From: Paracidovorax avenae
GTDB taxonomy: Bacteria; Pseudomonadota; Gammaproteobacteria; Burkholderiales; Burkholderiaceae_C
DNA: 64,000 bases
Assembly: GCF_040892545.1 (NCBI RefSeq)
Contig: NZ_CP156079.1
Span: forward strand, 4,747,501-4,811,500
Reading direction: 5' to 3'
Below the pieces are notes generated by a model that ran no database searches, had not been told where the DNA came from, and saw only the letters and a list, made by a program, of their open reading frames with translations. Both the position numbers and the translations under genes were made by a program. Of this stretch, positions 54,774-62,809 are shown one piece after another (position 1 is the first letter of the stretch; every line of letters begins with the position of its first letter).

Positions 54774-57700
54774 ATGGGAGGGATGGCGGCGGCGAGGCAG
54801 GCGGACGAGATAGGACACGTGTCGGTGTGGGCGAGGCTGGCGCGTGTGGGTTTGCGGCTGGCGTCGGGGATGGTGGAGACGCTGCTGGTGGCGGGGGTGG
54901 TGGCGCTGGCGGCGGGGGTGTCGGTGGCGACGATGGGGTGTGGTGCGATCCTGGCGTGCGGGTTGCTGGCGGGGTTCATCGGGGGTGCGACGGGCTGGAG
55001 CGACTACAAGGAAAAAAAGATCCAGGAGATGACCGAGGACATCGGGGAGCTGGACATCACGGGCACGCTGGGCATCCGTGGGGCGGCGACGGTGCGCATC
55101 AATGGCCGGGCTGCGATGCGGGCGGTGGCGGACGCGGCCGTGTGCCGCGACCATGGGCAGCCCAACCCGAACTTCATCGCCGAGGGCTCGGACTCGGTCT
55201 TCATCGAAACCTATCCTGCTGCCCGCAAGGGCGACAAGATGATGTGCGCCGCGCAGATCGCCAGCGGCTCGGACGACGTGCTGGTGGGGGGCAACAAGAC
55301 GGCGTACCTGGAGATCGCCGACGACCGGGCGTGGTGGGAGACGGCGCTGGAGATCGGTGTGGGCCTGGCGATGGGCCGGGGCAACTTCCTGGGCAAGGTG
55401 GGGTGCCTGGCGCTGGGGGCGGTGGTGGGCATGGCGGGCGACGCGCTGGGGCGGGGCTTCCGGGCGCTGATCGGCTACCCGGTGCACCCGGCCACGGGCG
55501 GCAAGGTGCTGGACGGCAGCGAGGACACGGACTTCGTGCTGCCCGGGCCGCTGGGCATTGCCTGGCGGCGCTTCTACAGCAGCCACGACCACCGGGGCGG
55601 CACCCTGCACGGCGCGGGCTGGAGCGTGCCCTACGAGATCGAGCTGCACGTGGAGCGGGCAGCTGCCGGTGCGCCGCCTTCGCGCATCACCTACGTCAAC
55701 CCGCAAGGGCGGCACATCGAGCTGCCGGATGTCGGGCCGGGCACGGCGCTCTTCAACGTCGGCGAAGGCTTCACCCTGGGCTGCACGGCGGGTGGGCACT
55801 ACGAGGTGGGCGAGCTCGACCACGTGGCCTGGCAGTTCGGCCCGGCGCCGCAGGAGGCGGGCAGGCATGTGCTGAAACTGCTGCGCATCCGCGACCGGTT
55901 CGGGCACTGGGTGGGGCTGCGCTACGACGGCGAGCGGCGCCTGGCGGGCATCGCGGACCACCTGGGGCGGCTGCTGCGGCTGGACTATGAGGCGGGCAGC
56001 CGACGACTGGTGGCGATCCACCTCGTGCAGGCGGCGCCGGGCGAGCAGCTGGGCCTGCTGGCGGCCTACCGCCATGACGCGGGCGGCCAGCTGGCCGAAG
56101 TGCAGGACCGCACGCGCGCGACCGTGCGGCGCTTCGCCTACGCCGAAGGCTTGATGGTGCGCCAGGAGGATGCGGCCGGCTTCGCGTGCCACTACGCGTG
56201 GGAGAGCGAAGCGGGGGCGAGCGGCCCCGAGCGCCAGGACGGTGCCCGCGGGCCCGATGGCCGGCGCCTGCGCGACCGCCGGGTGGTGCGGCACTGGACG
56301 GAGGATGGCGAGAGCCATGCCATCACCTATGGCTTCGATGGCAGCTCCGATGGTGGCCCCGATGGCGAGGCCGGCGGCTGGACAAGGTCAACCGACCAGC
56401 TCGGGCGCGAAGAGCGCTGGCAGTGGGACCGCTGGCACAACCTCACGGCCTACACCAACGCGCTGGGCGCCACGTGGCGACTCGTGTGGAACGAGCGACG
56501 CGAGTTGCTGTCGTGCACGCGGCCCTCGGGGGCGACCACCACCTTCCAGTACGACGACAACGGCATGCAGACGGGCGTGGTGGACCCGCTGGGGCGGCTC
56601 ACGCGCACGCTCTGGGACAGCCGGTGGTTCGATCCGCTGCGCACCACGGGTCCGGACGGGGCCACGTGGCGCTACGAATACGACCGCCAGGGCCTGCGGG
56701 TGCAGGAGACGGCGCCCGATGGCGGGGTGACGCGCTACGCCTACGACACGCAGGGCCAGGTGGTGCAGATCGAGGATGCGCTGGGCGGTGCCAAGACCCT
56801 GCAGTGGAACGAGCGGGGCCTGCTGGTGCGGTACACCGACTGCTCGGGGCGCACGACGCGCTACGGCTGGGACGGTTGGGGCCAGCTGCAATCGGTGACC
56901 GATGCGCTGGGCCTGCAGACGCAGGGCGTGGTGGACGCGCGCGGGCAGCTGCGCTCGCTGAGACTGCCCGACGGCAGCAGCCAGGGGTTCGAATACGACG
57001 CGGGCGGGCGGCTGGTGGAGCACACGGACGCGCTCTCGCGGGCCACGCGCTACGGGCACAACGTGCGCGGGCAGCTGCTGTGGCGGCGCGATGCGCAGGG
57101 CCGGGAGATCGGGGCGGCGCACGACGGGGCGCACCGGCTCTCGGCGCTCGCCACGGAAAACGGCGGCGTCTATCGGTTCCGCTACGACGACGCGGACCGG
57201 CTGGTGGAAGAAGAGCGCCTGGACGGCACGCGGGTGGGGCTGGAGTACGACGCGGACGGGCACGTGGTGGCGGTGGTGCACCACCCGGCGCGGGGCGACG
57301 ATGTGTTCCACGAACTGCAGACCCAGGCGCAGGACGGCACGCTGCGGGAAGGCCCGGCAGCCCGGAATACTCAGGTGCCGCGGCGCACGGAACTGCAGCG
57401 CGACGCGCTGGGGCGGCTGGTGCAAAAGCGGGTGGGCGGCAGCGTGCTGCGCTACCGCTACGACGCGGGCGGGCGGCTGGTGGAGGCATCGCGCTGGCGG
57501 CGCCGGGCCGGGGCGCAGGCCGCATCCAAAGCCAGCACTGAAGCCGAAACGGACAACGACACCCTGGAGCTGCAGCACACCACGCGCTTCGAATACGACG
57601 TGCTGGGCCGCATCGTGGCCGAGCACGCGCAGGATGCAGCCAGCGGGCAGGTGCACACGCTGCGGCACGAACACGACGCGCTGGGCAACCGCACGCGCAC

Positions 57701-59687
57701 GCAGCTGCCGGCCGTGGGCGGCGGCCGATCGGGACAGATGCGCCAGGCGGTGCTGCGGCGCAGCCTGAACTACCTGCACTACGGCTCGGGGCATCTGCAC
57801 CAGATCAACCTGGGGCTGGCCGAGGAACTGGCGCAGGAAGCGCCGCCGGGTGAAACGCTGCAGGCCGGCGGTCCGGGCGGCGGTCCGAGTGGCGGTCCGA
57901 GTGGCGGTCCGAGTGGCGACAGCCTGGACGGCATGCTGCCCGAACCGGTGCGTGAAGTGCACCGGCTCATCGCCGACATCGAGCGCGACGCGCTGCATCG
58001 GGAGGTGCTGCGCACGCAGGGCACCTTGGCCACGCGCTACGCGCTGGACGCGCTGGGCCGGCGCACGGGCAGCTGGACGCGCTCGGGCGCGGGCCTGCAG
58101 GATGCGGCGGGCGAGGACTGGCGCGCGGCATGGCAGCAGCAGGTGGAGGCGCTGGCCCAGCGCGGCCCCTCGGCGGCCGTGGGACTGCTCAAGCAGTACC
58201 GCTACGACGCGGTGGGCGAGCTGCGCGAGAGCGTGCACAGCCACAAGGGGCGCACGAGCTGGCGCTACGACGCCACCGGGCGGGTGGAGCAGGCGCTGCG
58301 CGCGGGCCCCGGGGCGCAGCCGGGTGCGGGCGTGCAGGGCCGCTCGGAAGAAGTGTTCCGCTACGACCCGGCAGGCAACCTGCTGGATGCGAGCCTGGCA
58401 TCGCGCATGGCGGCCAACGACGGGCGCCCCAGTGGACCCGGCACGGGCTCCACGGGCTACCTGCGCGACAACCTGGTGCGGGTGTACGAGGACAAGCGCT
58501 TCGCCTACGACGGCTTCGCGCGGCTGCGCGAGAAGCGCATCGGGCGTCACACGGTGCAGCGCTTCGAATGGGACGACGAAGACCAGCTGGTGGCCGTGGA
58601 GACCACGCGCCAGCCGGGCACGGCCCAGGCCACGCGCCAGCGGGTGGAGTTCCGCTACGACGCGCTGGGCCGGCGCATCGCCAAGCAGGACGCGTTCGGG
58701 CGCACGGAGTTCATCTGGGAAGGCATGCGGCTGATCGAGGAGCGGCGCGGCTCCAAGGTGGTGAGCTACGTGTACGAGCCGGGCAGCTACGTGCCGCTGG
58801 CACGCATCGATGCGGACGGGCAGCGGCTGGAGGGCAGCGGGCATGGCGGGCTGGTGGGCGGCGCAGGCTCGGATGCCGCAGGCCGGTCAACCTCAGCCAA
58901 CCCAGGCACCAGCTACGCCGCGCTGAACCCGATGGCCGCGCCCGGCAGCAGCGCGGCAGCGCATGCCGCTTCTGCCCCGGCACAAGTGGCGGAACATGCC
59001 CATGCACTGACCCAGTCCCCGGCCGAATCCCGCCTGCGCGCCAGCGCCCAGGTGAGCTACTTCCACAACGACCCCTCGGGCCTGCCGGAAGAGGTGACGG
59101 ACGAGGCCGGCGAGGTGCGCTGGCGCGCGAGCTGGCGCACCTGGGGCAGTGCGCTGGAGGAGCGCTGGGAGGCCGTGCGCATCGACGGCAGCGCCATTCC
59201 CGCGGTGCAGCAGCGGCACAGGAACGAGGACACGCTGGAGCAGAACCTGCGCCTTCAGGGCCAGTACCTGGACCGCGAGACGGGGCTGCACTACAACACC
59301 TTCCGGTACTACGACCCGGATGTGGGGCGGTTCATCAGTCCGGATCCGATCGGTTTGGCGGGTGGGGTCAACCTGCAACAGTACGCGCCAAATCCATTGG
59401 CTTGGATTGATCCATGGGGCTGGAGCTTCATGGAGTCAGTCGCTGGGGCAATAGAAAGAACAGGGAAAAAATTCCAGGGAGCAGAAATATACAAATTCAC
59501 AGACAAAGTGAAAGTTGGCGAAACCACATTCAAGAGAGGCGACTATTTCTATCTAGACAACTTACACAAAGATCATTACGAAACATTTTCCAAAAATGAT
59601 TCATCAAAGGGTGTCTTCAATTTAGATGGAAGCAAAAATGAGCGAAAAAGCATCAAAGCAGCAAACAGAAAGGGACCTGGATGTTAA
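54774..59687 (+). CDS. PAAR-Rhs polymorphic effector with variable C-terminal toxin
   Basis: The 1637-residue protein begins with a pre-PAAR motif (MAAARQADEIGH) and two helices at ~30-80 (LLVAGVVALAAGVSVATMGC, ILACGLLAGFIGGATG). A PAAR-like domain follows at ~85-185 (KGDKMMCAAQIASGSDDVLV). Then comes an Rhs barrel of YD-type repeats and the core end DPIGLAGGVNLQQYAPNPLAWIDPWGW-like (~1522-1546), which marks autoproteolytic cleavage. The last ~90 residues are the toxin. They have GDYFYLDNLHKDHYETFSKN and NLDGSKNERKSIKAANRKG and are encoded by AT-rich DNA unlike the rest. The Asp-x-x-His and later Arg recall the colicin E3-type 16S rRNA RNase; I cannot verify this. PAAR-Rhs effectors are delivered by type VI secretion. 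Confidence 0.93.
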   Translation: MGGMAAARQADEIGHVSVWARLARVGLRLASGMVETLLVAGVVALAAGVSVATMGCGAILACGLLAGFIGGATGWSDYKEKKIQEMTEDIGELDITGTLGIRGAATVRINGRAAMRAVADAAVCRDHGQPNPNFIAEGSDSVFIETYPAARKGDKMMCAAQIASGSDDVLVGGNKTAYLEIADDRAWWETALEIGVGLAMGRGNFLGKVGCLALGAVVGMAGDALGRGFRALIGYPVHPATGGKVLDGSEDTDFVLPGPLGIAWRRFYSSHDHRGGTLHGAGWSVPYEIELHVERAAAGAPPSRITYVNPQGRHIELPDVGPGTALFNVGEGFTLGCTAGGHYEVGELDHVAWQFGPAPQEAGRHVLKLLRIRDRFGHWVGLRYDGERRLAGIADHLGRLLRLDYEAGSRRLVAIHLVQAAPGEQLGLLAAYRHDAGGQLAEVQDRTRATVRRFAYAEGLMVRQEDAAGFACHYAWESEAGASGPERQDGARGPDGRRLRDRRVVRHWTEDGESHAITYGFDGSSDGGPDGEAGGWTRSTDQLGREERWQWDRWHNLTAYTNALGATWRLVWNERRELLSCTRPSGATTTFQYDDNGMQTGVVDPLGRLTRTLWDSRWFDPLRTTGPDGATWRYEYDRQGLRVQETAPDGGVTRYAYDTQGQVVQIEDALGGAKTLQWNERGLLVRYTDCSGRTTRYGWDGWGQLQSVTDALGLQTQGVVDARGQLRSLRLPDGSSQGFEYDAGGRLVEHTDALSRATRYGHNVRGQLLWRRDAQGREIGAAHDGAHRLSALATENGGVYRFRYDDADRLVEEERLDGTRVGLEYDADGHVVAVVHHPARGDDVFHELQTQAQDGTLREGPAARNTQVPRRTELQRDALGRLVQKRVGGSVLRYRYDAGGRLVEASRWRRRAGAQAASKASTEAETDNDTLELQHTTRFEYDVLGRIVAEHAQDAASGQVHTLRHEHDALGNRTRTQLPAVGGGRSGQMRQAVLRRSLNYLHYGSGHLHQINLGLAEELAQEAPPGETLQAGGPGGGPSGGPSGGPSGDSLDGMLPEPVREVHRLIADIERDALHREVLRTQGTLATRYALDALGRRTGSWTRSGAGLQDAAGEDWRAAWQQQVEALAQRGPSAAVGLLKQYRYDAVGELRESVHSHKGRTSWRYDATGRVEQALRAGPGAQPGAGVQGRSEEVFRYDPAGNLLDASLASRMAANDGRPSGPGTGSTGYLRDNLVRVYEDKRFAYDGFARLREKRIGRHTVQRFEWDDEDQLVAVETTRQPGTAQATRQRVEFRYDALGRRIAKQDAFGRTEFIWEGMRLIEERRGSKVVSYVYEPGSYVPLARIDADGQRLEGSGHGGLVGGAGSDAAGRSTSANPGTSYAALNPMAAPGSSAAAHAASAPAQVAEHAHALTQSPAESRLRASAQVSYFHNDPSGLPEEVTDEAGEVRWRASWRTWGSALEERWEAVRIDGSAIPAVQQRHRNEDTLEQNLRLQGQYLDRETGLHYNTFRYYDPDVGRFISPDPIGLAGGVNLQQYAPNPLAWIDPWGWSFMESVAGAIERTGKKFQGAEIYKFTDKVKVGETTFKRGDYFYLDNLHKDHYETFSKNDSSKGVFNLDGSKNERKSIKAANRKGPGC
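57867..57914 (+). repeat. Four tandem 12-bp repeats within the Rhs gene
   Basis: The unit GGCGGTCCGAGT (first copy GGCGGTCCGGGC) repeats four times head to tail and encodes GGPS-type segments. It is in frame (12 bp), so copy number changes alter the length of a flexible loop without breaking the gene. Confidence 0.85.
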
Positions 59688-60012
59688 AACTGCAGAACAA
59701 AACATCAAGAACAATCAAAATGACGAAGTGGAAGGCACCTTTTGCTATGAACTCTTCGAATTAAACACATTCAATGAGGAACTGCTTCGGAAACTAATAC
59801 TTGACATAAAATTCCTCGCAGCAGGCCCAAGAGAAAAAATTCAATCAAAACCCATAAAATGGATAATATTGAATACCATGAGATGCATAACATCACATTT
59901 CAATAAAAATGATCTATATAAAATAAAAAATCTGAACGAAGAGATTTATTCCAAATGGAGCGATGAGTATTTTGAAGAGTTCAAGGAAATACTGCTTAAT
60001 CTAGACCGATAA
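59638..60012 (+). CDS. Candidate immunity protein, overlapping the Rhs toxin 3' end
   Basis: The 124-residue Glu/Lys/Asn-rich protein (MSEKASKQQTERDLDVKTAE; YELFELNTFNEELLRKLILD; EEIYSKWSDEYFEEFKEILL) has no signal peptide. The ATG at 59638 has a GGA-type ribosome site inside the toxin reading frame; the first 50 bp overlap the toxin in the +1 frame. An earlier in-frame ATG is at 59626. It is the first gene after the toxin, the usual immunity position. No family is recognised. It is AT-rich like the toxin tail. Confidence 0.75.
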   Translation: MSEKASKQQTERDLDVKTAEQNIKNNQNDEVEGTFCYELFELNTFNEELLRKLILDIKFLAAGPREKIQSKPIKWIILNTMRCITSHFNKNDLYKIKNLNEEIYSKWSDEYFEEFKEILLNLDR

Positions 60013-60046
60013 CAGATTTCAGCCAATCACTAGAGATATCAAAGTC

Positions 60047-60367
60047 ATGGCCATGGACAGCGGAAGCAGGCTAATCGACTATACAAACAATATAGAACGA
60101 GGCAAAATAATTCGCTGCCACACTTCCAATGAAGATTTTCTAGATTTCATGGTGATTGAGCTTCATCAAAAAGACGAGCGGCGCTATGCCCTGCTCAACC
60201 TGACAGGTTATAAAGCGGGTCTCATCTATGCTATCCTTCCGCAACACTCCCAGCCTTCAAATGTAGAAGGATACGCAATAGACAAAGACTGGCTTATATC
60301 CAACTGGATTAAATGGGGATATTTTGATTGCCCCATAGACAACGTCTACGCAATAGAAAACTTATAA
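60047..60367 (+). CDS. Imm45-like immunity protein
   Basis: The 106-residue protein (or from ATG 60053) reads SRLIDYTNNIERGKIIRCHT, NEDFLDFMVIELHQKD, ALLNLTGYKAGLIYAILPQH and DWLISNWIKWGYFDCPIDNV. This matches my memory of the Imm45 family (GYKAGLI...LP and WLxxNWxKW features). It lies 34 bp after the nested candidate immunity gene on the same strand, in the AT-rich cassette. It may be cognate to this toxin or a relic of a former one. Confidence 0.7.
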   Translation: MAMDSGSRLIDYTNNIERGKIIRCHTSNEDFLDFMVIELHQKDERRYALLNLTGYKAGLIYAILPQHSQPSNVEGYAIDKDWLISNWIKWGYFDCPIDNVYAIENL

Positions 60368-60413
60368 CTCAGGCAGCATTCATGAGCCAGGCCATCTCAA
60401 ATCCAAAACTCCG

Positions 60414-60899
60414 ATGATCAAGGAACTCATAAGAAACATCAACGCGGAGAGATACCTTAAAGAAGGTGGAATTTCCTCCATTTTATGCAGCAATGGAATA
60501 ACGGCAGCAGATTTACACAATGAGGCTGATGAGCATTTCAAAGGGGGGCGACATACAATAATTACCTTCAACTATGAAAGCTGGTCGGCAAATATAACAC
60601 TGGACAATAAAATAATAAAATTCGATACAATCGACATTTACAACGATTCAACCAATTGGGCTAATCTACAAAGCAAATATAAAGCAGCAATTTTTCTGCA
60701 TCAAAAATCAATACAAGCAGATCAATTCCAACTTGATGACGAGGAAACACTCTTGCTCGAAAATGGAGTGACTCTTCACTATAAAAATGAAAAAAATCAG
60801 TCCGCATTGAATAAGTTGTGTGGTCCATGGGGCTCTTACGATGAGGTGAGGCGTGCCATCTTGCAAATCCACAAGACATCAACCAATAATTGCAGATAA
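60414..60899 (+). CDS. Hypothetical small cytoplasmic protein in the toxin-immunity cassette
   Basis: The 161-residue acidic AT-rich protein (MIKELIRNINAERYLKEGGI; HTIITFNYESWSANITLDNK; LLENGVTLHYKNEKNQSALN) has no signal or membrane segment. No family is recognised. Its place after two likely immunity genes, with the same base composition, suggests another immunity or cassette gene. The stop overlaps the following TTG-start frame by 10 bp. Confidence 0.7.
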   Translation: MIKELIRNINAERYLKEGGISSILCSNGITAADLHNEADEHFKGGRHTIITFNYESWSANITLDNKIIKFDTIDIYNDSTNWANLQSKYKAAIFLHQKSIQADQFQLDDEETLLLENGVTLHYKNEKNQSALNKLCGPWGSYDEVRRAILQIHKTSTNNCR

Positions 60900-61180
60900 T
60901 TGAATTAATTCCAGAACATCTGGAATTCCAAATCAAGCCCATCGGTGTTGAAATCACCTATCCCGAGCAAGAAGGCCTTTCCATCCAGCTTACTGTCATC
61001 GAGGACAAGAGACCGGCCACTACGACGATCCTATTCCCCATCGCCGCGGAGTTCGAATGCGTAGGAATGAAATTTATGATTCGAAGCACGACGGACATCA
61101 AGATAGTCCATCTTCCACCGCGCAATTTGACTCGGCCTTCTAAAGGAACGCGGACAAGGAATCCTGCGCAGGCGAATTAA
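60890..61180 (+). CDS. Hypothetical small protein with TTG start, possibly a fragment
   Basis: The 96-residue frame begins at TTG 60890 and overlaps the previous gene by 10 bp. The first ~80 residues are protein-like with beta-strand character (EFQIKPIGVEITYPEQEGLS; RSTTDIKIVHLPPRN). The last ~15 (RTRNPAQAN) look like noise, so the true 3' end may be frame-shifted. It is perhaps an immunity protein whose C-terminus decayed. Confidence 0.4.
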   Translation: MQIIELIPEHLEFQIKPIGVEITYPEQEGLSIQLTVIEDKRPATTTILFPIAAEFECVGMKFMIRSTTDIKIVHLPPRNLTRPSKGTRTRNPAQAN

Positions 61181-61333
61181 AAATCTATGCCCCGAAGCAA
61201 AGGCTCGGGCTCGAGGAATACTATATCCCCGGCAACGACTCATTCACCAGGTCATGGCATCGCCATATATCACGTGCAAATCGACGGAAGTCAGCCCCAT
61301 CCAGCCTCTTCTTGAAGGCCGAGCCATTCCACG
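61181..61333. other. Degenerate end of the AT-rich cassette
   Basis: In one plus frame the sequence translates to ELKIYAPKQR and LGLEEYYIPGNDSFTRSWHR, protein-like text without a start codon of its own. It stops being coherent near the GNAT gene end at 61334. It may be the lost tail of the preceding frame or a fragment of a former toxin/immunity gene. Confidence 0.3.
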
Positions 61334-62002
61334 TCACGCCCCCGGCGGCGTCCCGCTCCGCGCAGCCTGCATCCCCGCCAGAAATGCCCGGAACTGTCGC
61401 GCCTGGCGCTTGAGCTGGTAATCCATCTCGGCCAGCCGGTGCACCACCTTCTGGGCCATGCGCGATTGCAGGCCCGCGGGTGCGATCTCCAGGTAGGCCT
61501 CCGATTCCGAGCCGTCGCGGCGCACGACGGCGCCGGCCTTGCGGGCGATGCGCAGCATGGCGGTGTTTTCGCTGAGCGCGTGGATGAACACCATGCGCAC
61601 GTCCCGGTTGCGCGCATGCATCACGGCGCGCTCGAAGAGCCGGGCGCCGAAGCCCCGGCCGCGGGCCTGGGCGAGCACGGAGACGCCGAACTCGGCGCAA
61701 CCGCGGTGCTCGGCCGCGTCACCATAGGCCAGGTGGGCGACGGCGATGAGTTCGAGCCGCCGGTTGTAGATGCCGAAGACCTCGTCCCGCACGAAGTCGA
61801 GCTGTTGCACGTAGCGCAGCACCTGTTCGTCCGATGCGGCGTAGCCGAAGCGCAGGTAGCGGTCGCCGGGCTCCAGGCGGAGCAGGTGGACGGCGATGCG
61901 ACCGCGGTGCTCGGGGCCCAGCGAGCGGATGGGCACCACGACGGGCGCACCGCGCCGCACGGGCTGGCGCGGGGGGCGGGTGTCGGTGGCAGGCGCAGGC
62001 AT
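61334..62002 (-). CDS. GNAT family N-acetyltransferase
   Basis: The 222-residue protein has the acetyl-CoA loop in QARGRGFGARLFERAVMHAR and the GNAT strands RRLELIAVAHLAYGD and MVFIHALSENTAMLRIARKA. The start at 62002 removes an implausible N-terminal stretch. The acceptor substrate is not predictable. It marks the return to high-GC chromosomal DNA after the toxin cassette. Confidence 0.88.
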   Translation of the reverse strand: MPAPATDTRPPRQPVRRGAPVVVPIRSLGPEHRGRIAVHLLRLEPGDRYLRFGYAASDEQVLRYVQQLDFVRDEVFGIYNRRLELIAVAHLAYGDAAEHRGCAEFGVSVLAQARGRGFGARLFERAVMHARNRDVRMVFIHALSENTAMLRIARKAGAVVRRDGSESEAYLEIAPAGLQSRMAQKVVHRLAEMDYQLKRQARQFRAFLAGMQAARSGTPPGA

Positions 62003-62162
62003 GGTGCGAATTTTAGGGTTTTCCCCTAGCACATGGTGTGCCGTGGCCTGGAAACCACGCAAGCGACGAACTCACGAGGTTGCGGGCCCAGGCCCCTCCA
62101 GACGACCTACCCTCGCGCCCCAGTTGCTACCTATTCAATAGCAGGCAGCTGTCGCCAATGTG

Positions 62163-62645
62163 TCAGACGGGCACCGCAGTCGTGCTCTTCACGCGGTCGA
62201 GCACGAAGCTGGTCTTGCAGTCCTGCACGCTGGGGTGCTTGAGCAGGGTGTCCATGATGAAGCGGCTGTAGTGGGCCATGTCGGCCACGACCACGCGCAG
62301 CAGGTAGTCCATCTCGCCCGTGAGGGCGGAGCACTCCACCACCTCGGGCCAGGTCTGGACGCTCGCGCGGAACAGGTCCATGGGGTTGCGCTTGTGGCTT
62401 TCGGTGTGCTTTTCCAGGCGGACGTTGAGGTAGGCCGTGAGGCCCAGGCCCACGGCCTCCGGACGCACCAGGGCGACGTAGCGGTCGATCACGCCGGCAT
62501 CCTCCAGGCGCTTGGCGCGGCGCAGCACCGCGCTGGGCGACAGGCCCACCTGCTCGCCGATGACGTCGTAGGTTTCGCGGCCGTTGTCCTGAAGGCAGCG
62601 CAGGATCGCCCGATCAAGCCGGTCCAGTGCGTGGGAAGCGCTCAT
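62163..62645 (-). CDS. Lrp/AsnC family transcriptional regulator
   Basis: The 160-residue regulator has an N-terminal HTH (LDRAILRCLQDNGRETYDVI, VGLSPSAVLRRAKRLEDAGV). The RAM/AsnC effector domain has RASVQTWPEVVECSALTGEM, DYLLRVVVADMAHYSRF and LLKHPSVQDCKTSFVLDRV. It is divergent from the lipase gene and could regulate it. The effector amino acid is unknown. Confidence 0.93.
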   Translation of the reverse strand: MSASHALDRLDRAILRCLQDNGRETYDVIGEQVGLSPSAVLRRAKRLEDAGVIDRYVALVRPEAVGLGLTAYLNVRLEKHTESHKRNPMDLFRASVQTWPEVVECSALTGEMDYLLRVVVADMAHYSRFIMDTLLKHPSVQDCKTSFVLDRVKSTTAVPV

Positions 62646-62748
62646 GGCACAGGATTCTACGAAGCCCAGCACGTGCAGGCACGGCCTGCAGGCACCTCCC
62701 CGGGTTTGTCCGGGTGGAACGCGGCCATGGGCGGCGAATAATGGAATT

Positions 62749-62778
62749 CACAAAAAAGAACGGTCGTTCTTTTTTGTG
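62749..62778. promoter_or_regulatory. Perfect 13-bp inverted repeat upstream of the lipase gene
   Basis: Arms CACAAAAAAGAAC and GTTCTTTTTTGTG surround the 4-bp GGTC. The repeat ends 31 bp before the lipase ATG at 62810 and lies 104 bp from the divergent Lrp gene start. The inner part GAACGGTCGTTC is a TetR-type operator shape; as RNA it would make an A/U-rich hairpin in the lipase leader. It could be an operator or a thermosensitive leader structure. Confidence 0.65.
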
Positions 62779-62809
62779 TACATCACTACAACGACGGAGA
62801 CAAGCAACC

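Noticed and set aside
57867..57914. CRISPR-like repeat
   Set aside because: The units are contiguous 12-mers without spacers and lie in frame within the Rhs gene.
56388..58844. An 818-codon minus-strand frame opposite the Rhs core
   Set aside because: It mirrors the YD-repeat codons of the Rhs gene and shows no independent protein character.
61221..61700. Minus-strand frame with a protein-like tail (KRLDGADFRRFARDIWR)
   Set aside because: Most of it lies within the GNAT gene in another frame; only the tail reaches the cassette border, which has no start of its own. It could not be separated from chance.
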